Notes under the pieces: generated by a model
What the model saw: only the letters and a program-made list of their open reading frames with translations
Databases searched by the model: none
What the model was told of the DNA's origin: nothing
Translations under genes and position numbers: made by a program
Part shown: one piece after another, positions 56,729 through 64,000 of the stretch
Layout of the letters: each line of letters opens with the position of its first letter
Numbering within the stretch: the first letter of the stretch is position 1
Assembly: GCA_963580285.1 (NCBI GenBank)
Contig: OY757016.1
Span: forward strand, 46,391,124 to 46,455,123
From: Lucinisca nassula
Taxonomy: Eukaryota > Mollusca > Bivalvia > Lucinida > Lucinidae
Length of the DNA stretch: 64,000 bases
Reading direction: 5' to 3'

Positions 56729-56984
56729 GTTTCTGAGCATAGAGAGTTCCTGCACCATCCCCATGAAGCTTCCGGGCAGATGATCAAGAATTATGTGGTA
56801 GAACGCTTCCAGAATGGTTTTGTTGTCAGTGAGGATGAGTGTTCAAGTCTCTGTAGTGATAAGAGTTCACTGAGTGAGCTCAGTGAACAGTCTGTGACTG
56901 TGATGTTCCCAAGTTCACATCCCTGTATAGAGAGTAGAGTGTTTGGTACGGACAATGGAGCTCTGGTTTTTGTGCCTGTGTTGG
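56729..56984 (+). CDS. LRR-ARH fusion, exon 4
   Basis: It starts after TATATAG (phase 0) and ends at TTGG|GTAAGT (phase 1). VSEHREFLHHPHEASGQ continues ETVKQ of exon 3, in the way the ARH family has a T..V..hp.F..dPH.aA segment. Near the exon end, TDNGALVFVPVLG corresponds to the family's NGAlmRtsvLG loop, but the Arg-Thr pair is changed to Val-Pro. Between them is a Ser-rich insert (about 40 residues, SEDECSSLCSDKSSLSELSE...) that could be phosphorylated or flexible. A later AG at 56779 would also keep frame but would drop the conserved HPH segment. Confidence 0.8.
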
Positions 56985-57054
56985 GTAAGTCAAACCACAA
57001 AACAATTGGTGATGGGCCACCATGCCCTAGTGGGTAAGAGCGCTGTCTCTTGAC

Positions 57055-57275
57055 CCATTATATGCTAGTGGACTCTTCCATTGCTATATGTTGGACAAGT
57101 CCATTTGTCATATAAGGGGTGGTAGGCCTAATTTTTCGTTTTTATTCTGTTTTTGACAGAAATTCTGTTCGCAAATAGTGCAGGCCCTGATCAGACCCCG
57201 CATTTTGCGGCATCTGATCATGGCCAACACTGTTTGCCAAGGTACCCCTTTAGGCGTTTCCCGCATACAATGGGT
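57055..57275. mobile_element. Palindromic MITE family P3, copy 2
   Basis: Left end TTGACCCATTATATGCTAG, right end ATACAATGGGTTAA, with CAGGCCCTGATCAGACCCC palindrome inside. The flank before it (57013-57050, CCTAGTGGGTAAGAGCG) looks like a tRNA-derived SINE head that the MITE cut. Confidence 0.65.
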
Positions 57276-57600
57276 TAATTATTAGGTCTCTCATCGCTGT
57301 GGGTGGTCATATGTGAGATTGCAAGTTCTGAAATGAAAGGTCAGGTGGTTTCTCTCCAGGTACTCAAGTTTTTGCCTAACTGATTAACGATTGTCTTGAT
57401 ATAAGTGAAATAATCTTGAAAGAGCTGTAAAAAGAAAAAAAAGCCTTACGTATTCGGACAGACAGGCCTGAGCAAACGCTTGTGAGACGGTCTTGTCAGG
57501 GACTACACTGTCACTGAACCAGTTATTTTTAGGCCCAACATAGGGTATTGAATTGTACTTGTACCCAAACTTTCCTATATAATTAACATAGCAATACATA

Positions 57601-57770
57601 AGGTAAGTATTTTTGTGATAATTGGAGGATAGCTTTTGTCAATTCTCCAACACAACCTATGTTGTGGGTATTCATTGGAACCACCTAGTTTAGGTGGTTC
57701 TAATGAATACCCATAACATAGGTTTTTATGGAGCAGCAAGGGAAACTATCCTCAGGCCTCATATTTTTCA
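57601..57770. mobile_element. Foldback MITE family Q
   Basis: AGGTAAGTATTTTTGTGATA at the left, the palindrome CATTGGAACCACC/GGTGGTTCTAATG in the middle, CTATCCTC at the right. The right arm is partly lost. Confidence 0.6.
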
Positions 57771-57840
57771 GGCATTTGCAGGATTTCAGGCTTTTAGATT
57801 TTGATTTTTGTGCCTATAGTCTGTTTAAAAAACTATTTAA

Positions 57841-58030
57841 CACTTATCCTGCTGAATAAATTTATTAACCTACACCCATTTTCTGACTATAAGTCAACCA
57901 AATTACTTGATATTTTCACAAATTGCATTACAGTGTAGATCCTGATCAGATGGCTTCTTCAGAAGCCATCTGATCTGGATGTACACTGTTTGCAAAGGTA
58001 ATAGTTGTGTCTTGTTCAACAGGATAAGGG
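57841..58030. mobile_element. Palindromic MITE family P1
   Basis: TTAA (57837-57840) at the left and TTGC (58031-58034) at the right. Ends CACTTATCCTGCTGA and TCAACAGGATAAGGG, with the GATCAGATGGCTTC palindrome. Confidence 0.7.
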
Positions 58031-58189
58031 TTGCAGCTGCAAAATCGGGGCTTTCAGGCATTGTAAAGCATGGTCAGTATGAGGCCTGTATCCTCTATTT
58101 ATTACAAAATTCTTATCTGTTGTTATGAATTAATTGCCATTTATGTAAAAAAATGCTACCGCCACCTTTCAAAGATCAAATCTGGCATT

Positions 58190-58690
58190 TATCTAGTAGT
58201 TACAGTTCAGTAGTTAGACCACTGTTTGCTCAAGTCAGATCAAGCAAATTTTGTTCACTGAATCCATTGGGCAGGATTTAACTCATTTAGTCCGGACTTC
58301 CCCAAACGGACGAAAAGTGCAGGCCCAGATCAGACGCCGCAGAACGCGGCATCTTATCAGGGCCTACACTGTTTGCGAAAAGTTAAGCCATTTCCAAATA
58401 AATTTTAAAGAAAAAACAACCTGACACCCTTAATTTTGAAATGGACTCCTGGTATACATAAGGAGGAAGATTCCATTTGGTACAAAAAGGGTTAATGTAT
58501 GGTGAATTCTTCTCCACTAGTGAACCAGTTTGTAGCATGTAGGTGTAGGTGTTCAATAGTAAGACCACTGTTTGGTCAAGTCAGTTCAAGCAAATTTTGT
58601 TCGCTGAATCCATTGGACAGGTTTTAATGTATGCTGGATTCTTCATCATTACCACAGCTGTAGTGAACCAGTTTACAGCATGTAGGGGTA
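58190..58690 (+). repeat. 132-bp tandem duplication holding a filled and an empty MITE site
   Basis: ACCACTGTTTG...GAATCCATTGG occurs at about 58214 and 58561, followed by CAGCATGTAGG-type sequence. The first unit holds the P2 MITE at its TTAA, and the second has a single uninterrupted TTAA (58624-58627). Confidence 0.7.
58282..58491. mobile_element. TTAA-flanked palindromic MITE, family P2
   Basis: TTAA at 58278-58281 and 58492-58495. Ends CTCATTTAGTCC and GGTACAAAAAGGG, palindrome CAGACGCCGCAGAACGCGGC. The empty site lies 340 bp away. Confidence 0.85.
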
Positions 58691-58910
58691 GTTGTAAAAA
58701 ACAGCAGTTTACATATATTTGTCTGTGTGTTGGTTGTGGTGTATATTGGGTCTGAGGTTTTGGGTAACAGTAATAAAGTGCCACTGTCAAAGCTAATGAA
58801 ATGCACATACTGGAGACACTATATTCAACATCTAAATAATCCAGTCAAGATTAGACAGTTTGTGTTTTTGAGGCTTGTTGTTCTCATATACATGTATTAT
58901 GTTTTTTCAG

Positions 58911-59041
58911 GAATTCCATGTTTTCATCTACCAGAAGAGGTTGAGGCCAATACAGTTAGAATATGTCGTACCACCCACAGTGATCCACGAGCTGTAGCTT
59001 CGTGTGTTCTCATTACCTCCATCATATCCTTCATGCTGCAG
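58911..59041 (+). CDS. LRR-ARH fusion, exon 5
   Basis: 131 bases between GTTTTTTCAG and GTATAA, phase 1 in and phase 0 out. It reads GIPCFHLPEEVEANTVRICRTTHSDPRAVASCVLITSIISFMLQ. The THxDPRxxASC segment is one of the most conserved stretches of the ARH/DraG family (TH.DPR..A.C), in the middle of the all-helical core. It is intact here, unlike the W-T-S-N metal motif of exon 2. The acceptor is strong. This exon gives the firmest identification of the family. Confidence 0.9.
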
Positions 59042-59159
59042 GTATAACTAAGACTTTGTTTTTGTTCTTTTGTTGTTTTAGAATTTTAGTGTTTTCGTAA
59101 CGATTATTGCCAGTTGACCCAAAGTTACTAAGCATAAACATTTTCAGTGCTAAATAGAA

Positions 59160-59440
59160 GTAAAACAAAGATCAGGAATCGATACAATTAACTTACTCCA
59201 CCCACCAAAGACACCAAAGGGAAAGAAACACAAACATTAATCGACCAGACCATAATGGAAACCTAAATAAAGGAAGGCCATAAGGACAGTTACTTTTCCA
59301 CAAAATGGCCATATGGCCATCCAAAATAAAAAGACACAAGTGATACACACAGTAAGTAACAAACAACAAAATAAATAAATCGCCACAGCAGAAGAACTGC
59401 CTTGGAACGGTCAGTGGAAAGATTTCCACTGGGGGGGCTT
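59160..59440 (+). repeat. Family R repeat, single arm
   Basis: It matches the left arm of the 20394 inverted repeat (CCATAATGGAAACCTAAA... CCATATGGCCATCC) and then the loop sequence in the reverse orientation. No inverted partner here. Confidence 0.65.
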
Positions 59441-59800
59441 AAATCGATTTTACGTGGCCACAATCCTCGCCCTTATTTCCGTCGCGATTTAGACAAATAA
59501 TTTGTTCAGTCCGCATGAAGGCCTCCTCACTCATCAGTGCAACATCTCCGTGAACACAAATAATCAAAGAACCACAGAGGTGAGACAACGGTGAGGACTC
59601 GACAGCAAGAAACCACTGAAATGCTGGAGCAAAAGAAAACAAACAGTTAGACAACGATGGGCCCGACTTTGTTTTTGTTCTTATGTTGTTGTTGTTTCAG
59701 AATTTTAGTGTTTTTGGGACGATTATTGACAGTTGACCCAAAATTACTAAGCACAAACATTTTCAGTGCTAAAGTCCACATGAAATCCAGGTAAGCAGAA

Positions 59801-60275
59801 ATATAAGAATCTTATATGGGTGTGAGGAGTGGATAGAAAAATCTTTCCCAAGGGTCACGGTCCAGCATCACGAGGCAAGCCTGGTGATGCCGGACAGTGA
59901 TCCAGAGGGACGGATTTTTCTATCCACCCCTCACACCCATATTGGATTCTTTTTCTTGCATACCTTCCATTTCTATTGCGAATTTTTAATGCTGCTGTCA
60001 CTTCGGTTACCGACGTCCGCCATTTTGTGATGACACAACAGGAATGTTTAGTGACGTCACGCAGGACGCCGCCGCGCATGAGGTTGTAATCAACCAGTGC
60101 ATTTATCAAACACGAGATTATATTTGATTTGGGGTCGGAACACCAGGGTCAGAACATAAATTTCTATCCCAGGGTAAAATCACGGATTTCCTTGTCTGGT
60201 GTGCAAGAAAAATGCGGAAATTCCTCATTCTGTTTTGTGGGTATTGTTAGAACACAGCTTTGTCATGCCTGCTTT
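59801..60275 (+). mobile_element. Repeat family S, copy 2
   Basis: Same hairpin head (GGGTGTGAGGAGTGGATAGA / TCCACCCCTCACACCC) and body as 49417-49925, with indels that break the reading frame found there. Confidence 0.65.
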
Positions 60276-60557
60276 AGCATGGCGCCAACAGTTGCTTCAA
60301 AATACAATTCTAATGCACTTGCTTATGTAATGTGACATCTGATTGGATAACGTCAAAAATTTGCAACTGTATATTCTGCAATATATACGGTCGGAAACCC
60401 GACGTCAATTCGTAACTAACATCTCTTACCATTGGCTGGCATTTGGTTTAGTCATCAGGCGGCATCTGATCAGGGTCTGCACTATTTGCTTGGTGGATTT
60501 TCCATCAAAAATAGAATAAAAAATGAAAACATAGACCTGACACTCCTTAACCCTTAA

Positions 60558-60762
60558 CCGTTGTCCTGCTGAATATTCATATATACCACACCCACTACCG
60601 CTTATCAACCAATCAGATTACTTGATGCGAATTATTGCAACAAAATCACAATCTGAATGGCAAACAATGTAGATCCTGATCAGATGGCTACGTCAGAAGC
60701 CATCTGATCTGGATCTTCATTGTTTGGAAAATAAGGCATATCCAAGCTCAGCAGGACAAGGG
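60558..60762. mobile_element. TTAA-flanked palindromic MITE, family P1
   Basis: TTAA at 60554-60557 and 60763-60766. CCGTTGTCCTGCTGA and TCAGCAGGACAAGG ends, GATCAGATGGCTACGTC palindrome. Confidence 0.8.
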
Positions 60763-60859
60763 TTAAGATGCCAAGAAAAACTACATCTGTAAAATGTTGT
60801 CCGCTTATGTCGTCTGCTGAATTTTTTTGCCAACTTTTTAAAAATATTTTTGCATACAG

Positions 60860-60925
60860 GCAAACCCTGTGGGCCCAGATAAGACTGCTCCTAGAGGAGC
60901 AGTCTGATCTTAGTCCACACTGTTT
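60860..60925. repeat. CAAACAGTG-type palindrome
   Basis: GGGCCCAGATAAGACTGCTC faces GAGCAGTCTGATCTTAGTCC. Flanks resemble family P3 (AGCAATGGAAGAGT, CATACAATGGTTAA to 61063). Confidence 0.6.
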
Positions 60926-61130
60926 ACAAAATAAATAATTTTAAAGTAACCGGCAGATGGCAAAGCAGACAACAATTGTCGTGATTGTTATTTTATGGGT
61001 TAAACGACAAATGAACTTGTCCAAAATGTAGCAATGGAAGAGTACACCAGCATACAATGGTTAAGTCATTTAAGTTTGACAATATTTTATAGAATAAGTG
61101 GAATGTGACATAAGTTGTTCTCTATTACAG

Positions 61131-61267
61131 GGAAAGTATGATTTAGACAGCTATAAAACTATTGATGAGATGATACATAAGGCTGTAGCCATAGCAACCA
61201 AGCATCTCCATGACGAAGATCATGTCAGTGATTTCTTGACATACTGTAATCTGACTGATGTTAAAAG
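61131..61267 (+). CDS. LRR-ARH fusion, exon 6 (last exon found)
   Basis: 137 bases after TCTATTACAG, phase 0 in. It ends at AAAAG|GTATTT, phase 2, a usable but weak donor. GKYDLDSYKTIDEMIHKAVAIATKHLHDED continues MLQ of exon 5 as the family's LQGK...I..a helical segment does. The family's C-terminal part, with the second acidic metal site (a DxD-type motif) and the final helices, is not in this window up to 64000, so the gene should continue beyond it. If the donor is not used, the frame reads on to TGA at 61284-61286. The end of this exon is duplicated 290 bp downstream. Confidence 0.8.
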
Positions 61268-61539
61268 GTATTTTGACCAATCTTGAAAGGTATTTTTCAC
61301 ACTCCAGGGACCACTTGTTCAAATGCTTTGAACATCTGGACCCCAGATTGTCAATGAACCTTCATTGGTTAATATGAGTCCCATTAGGGAAAAAAACAGT
61401 CTTTAATAGAGGTTTGTGACCAGGGCCCAGTTGGTAAGGACTGAATGTATTGTTAAAACTTTAATCATTTAATGCATGGCAAAATATGCTGATATTTTTG
61501 CTGAAAATTTTTTTGCAGCATTCACATTTTCCCACCAAA

Positions 61540-61800
61540 ATATCTGACTGATGTAAAGGTATTTTGAAGATGTTAATTGTCACACTCCACGGTCCACTTA
61601 TTCAAAACTTACGATGCTTTGAACATCTCGACCCAGGATTGTCAATGAACCTAAATTGGTAAATATGAGTCCAATTAGGGGAAGACTTGCCTGAGGGGTT
61701 TGTGACCAGGGCCCAGTTTGTAAGAACTAACAAGGTTGTTAGTTAACATATCGTTAAAACTTTAATCATTTAATACATGTATGGCAAAATATGCTGATTA
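61540..61800 (+). repeat. Tandem copy of exon-6 end, donor and intron
   Basis: TCTGACTGATGTAAAGGTATT repeats the end of exon 6 with one base lost. The following 240 bp (CACACTCCACGGTCCACTTA, GTTTGTGACCAGGGCCCAG) repeat 61290-61480. Confidence 0.75.
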
Positions 61801-62778
61801 TGTCCCCCATCGGAGGGGAGGGGGTCATATTGCTTTTGGTGCAGATCCCGTTTGTGTCAGCGTCAGCATAGCCTGTTTGAAGCATTATATCTCCTGAACC
61901 TATGGATGGATTTTGACCAAACTTGCATAGACATATCACTAAGATAGGGGAAAACAGTCATCAGGTTACGATGACCTTGACCTCATTTTCAAGGTCACAG
62001 CGACCCCAAAACAGTCATTTTTGGGCCAAAAATGGCTTGTCTGCACTCTATCTCATTAAGGAATTGATTGATTTTAGTCAAACTGAGTACAATATATCAT
62101 TACAACATACCACAGATTTGATTAGATTTTGTTGACCTTGACCTCATTTTCAAGGCCACAGCGACCCAAAAACAGTCATTTTTGGGTCAAAAATGGCTTG
62201 TCTGCACACTTTCTCATTAACAAATTAGTTAATTTTAGTCAAACTTGGTACAAAATATCATTACAACATACCACAGATTTGATTAGATTTTGGTGACCTT
62301 GACGTATTTTTTTAGGTCACAGCGACCCCAAAACAGTTATTTTTGCTTGTCTGCACTGTATCTCATTATCAAATTGATTGATTTTAGTCAAACCTGGTAC
62401 AATATATCTTTACAACATACCGCAGATTTGATTAGATTTTGGTGACCTTAACCTTTTTTCAAGGACACAGGCTCCCAAAAACAGCCAATTTGGGGCCAAA
62501 AATGGCTTGTATGCGCTCTATCTCATTAACAAATTGATTGATTTTGTCAAACTTGGTACAATATATCATTACAACAAACTGCAGATTTGTTTAGATTTTG
62601 GTGACCTTGACCTTTATTTTCAAGGTCACAGCACCCCGAAAACCATCAATTTTGGGCCAAGGCCAAAAATGGCTTGTTTGCAGCTTACATTTTGGTGACT
62701 TTAACCTAGTTGTCAAATGGGTGTTTTAAGATCTTTTTGTGGTTGGGGGGCATTGTTTTCCTCTGAAAACATTTCTAG
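61800..62778 (+). mobile_element. Helentron-like element, family C
   Basis: Start ATGTCCCCCATCGG...GGGGGTCAT hairpin, then monomers of about 150-165 bp (CATACCACAGATTTGATTAG, GACCTTGACCTCATTTTC). The end has GTTGGGGGGCAT, the perfect hairpin GTTTTCCTCTGAAAAC, ATTT and CTAG (62775-62778). Inserted in the tandem copy of the exon-6 intron. Confidence 0.8.
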
Positions 62779-62834
62779 TAAATTTGCTGAAAAAAATGTG
62801 AGTGACTTTTGCAGCATTCACATTTTCCCACCAA

Positions 62835-62900
62835 AATATTTTTGCTGGAAAAATGTGAGTAGCTTTTGCAAATGCAAAAGCTACTCACATATTCCCAGCT
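62835..62900. repeat. Perfect hairpin GTGAGTAGCTTTTGCA
   Basis: ATGTGAGTAGCTTTTGCA faces TGCAAAAGCTACTCACAT with almost no loop, flanked by CTGGAAAA and TTCCCAG. Its left arm is also the end of a TTTTTGCTGGAAAAATGTGAG repeat. Confidence 0.7.
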
Positions 62901-63347
62901 AAAATACCAGAGTACGATGCTGTCTTATGATCTTGCGCACCTAAGAATTATTCCGGTATTTGTAAAGTAATAAAAACTTCACACAAAAACAAAAACTGTC
63001 TTATATTTATGTTAATATCTTAGCTAGAATATTACGCTGAAAGCATGAGAAAACATGCAAAATCATTAAAGATAGCTACAAATAAGTCACTTACCACCAT
63101 GTTTTCTCCAAGAGGTCAAAGGTCTTATGATCTTGCGCAGTAGCTGTATATGACGTCATGAGAGGCTTTCCCCATGCTAAGTGTGTAGGTATGGTGGCCC
63201 ATTCAAACAATAAACGTAAATGAAGTTACTTGTCCGGTTTGCAATTAAGTTCAAGCGAAAACACATATGATTGAAACAGACTAATAATTGAATCCATAAA
63301 CAAACTGTAAATTAAAACTTATGTACATGGTTCGAAATTCTAACTGC
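62901..63347. other. No gene recognised
   Basis: Contains two copies of GTCTTATGATCTTGCGCA (62922, 63122). Otherwise non-coding as far as can be seen. Confidence 0.45.
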
Positions 63348-64000
63348 TTATTGTTCATTTTCACACCTGGGACACCTGAACTCCTCTTCATCAGACAACT
63401 CTCTAACAGAACTGCAAAATTGCAGATGGACCCAGCCACCACACTGTTCACACTGGCCCATTGTAACAAACTGAATTTGTAATTCTAAATTAAGCCCGTC
63501 TGGTTGCCACTTTCCACAAACAGAACACACCTCAGAATCTTCATTATATTCCTCCACTACTGGCACGGTTAGAACATCCTTTTTACCCCCCTTTTTAGCT
63601 GGCCCTTTCCCTCGTTTTGAATGTGGAATGGGTCCTTTTCCTTTCTTATGCGTTTCCTTGGCTTTACTTTCTTTTTTACTGTCGGTACTGGCCTTGATTT
63701 TCTTACAATTTTCAATGATCACAATGTCTTGACTTTGTCCTGCCTGTTGGGAGTTAGAATATGGGGGGATAAATTTCATTTTCCTTTTGGTTGTACCCTT
63801 CTTTGATCCACCTTTCTCATTGTTCACTGTCTCGCGCTTTAATTTTTTCTTCTCGGTTTCTTTCTTTCCTTTCTCCATGGTTTTCTTTTTTTCATAGTGC
63901 ACATCCTCCGTTATTGCCGCGCCATATGGGGGAACGAAAGTGCTTCTCTTTTTCTTTGATTCATGGTTTTCTTTCAGTTTATTAAATTCATTTGTCTTTT
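63348..64000 (-). CDS. C-terminal part of a probable DDE transposase (PHD-like finger)
   Basis: Open on minus from the window edge to TAA at 63348, 217 codons, with no start because the rest lies outside. Reading N to C: FVPPYGAAITED near 63910, a long Lys-rich region (nuclear-localisation-like), then a zinc finger with the C4HC3 order of a PHD domain: CSVC, CEQC, WVHLQFC, CPRC, ending ENEQ. Pogo/Tigger-type DDE transposases in invertebrates often end in a Pro-rich then Lys-rich tail with such a finger, so that is my inference. A host PHD-finger protein is the alternative. The catalytic DDE core is not in view. It faces the LRR-ARH gene. Confidence 0.6.
   Translation of the reverse strand, partial: KTNEFNKLKENHESKKKRSTFVPPYGAAITEDVHYEKKKTMEKGKKETEKKKLKRETVNNEKGGSKKGTTKRKMKFIPPYSNSQQAGQSQDIVIIENCKKIKASTDSKKESKAKETHKKGKGPIPHSKRGKGPAKKGGKKDVLTVPVVEEYNEDSEVCSVCGKWQPDGLNLELQIQFVTMGQCEQCGGWVHLQFCSSVRELSDEEEFRCPRCENEQ

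Noticed and set aside
61268..61290. Gene end at TGA 61284-61286
   Set aside because: The ARH C-terminal region with its second acidic motif would be missing; a donor GTATTT at 61268 fits better, though it is weak.

Overview
The window reads as nuclear DNA of an invertebrate animal, most probably a bivalve mollusc. The evidence is long introns with GT-AG exons, several tRNA-derived SINE families ending in (CAAA)n or (CA)n, TTAA-flanked palindromic MITEs, and many tandem-repeat mobile elements with a (GTCCGTCC)n tract of the kind common in clams and mussels. Species is not assigned. No prokaryotic, organellar or viral gene was seen.

One host gene is supported, on the + strand. Six exons (30866-31619, 38646-38821, 50457-50600, 56729-56984, 58911-59041, 61131-61267) join in frame, with intron phases 1,0,0,1,0 and an open phase-2 end. 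They encode at least 532 residues: an N-terminal leucine-rich-repeat domain (five 23-residue repeats) fused to an ADP-ribosylglycohydrolase (ARH/DraG) fold. The usual W-T-D-D metal-binding motif reads W-T-S-N, so the protein may be a pseudo-hydrolase or a binder. The first exon(s) and the last exon(s) are not found.

The rest is almost entirely repeats. 1-18 kb: SINEs, TTAA MITEs, a tandem element cut by a 3.4 kb hAT-like transposon (6859-10274), and arrays of 14-bp palindromes. 18.8-26.7 kb: three elements with 9-10 bp target duplications and arrays of short motifs at their ends (19188-20147; 21124-26639 with 21774-23757 nested inside), plus an 87-bp perfect inverted repeat. 27-38 kb: the LRR exon, then Helentron-like elements and a 1 kb tandem duplication reaching into exon 2. 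39-48.4 kb: a Helentron-like array with two elements of a second family nested in it. 48.5-62.8 kb: exons 3-6 scattered among SINEs and MITEs. 63.3-64 kb: the C-terminal end of a probable DDE transposase on the - strand.

Mobile DNA has repeatedly hit the splice sites of the LRR-ARH gene. A SINE landed across the exon-2 acceptor and its target duplication restored the AG. A hAT-like MITE landed at the equivalent site of a duplicated exon-2 copy. A TA-flanked element ends 7 nt before exon 4. The exon-6 donor is tandemly duplicated. Target-site duplications were read by eye and percent identities were not computed.
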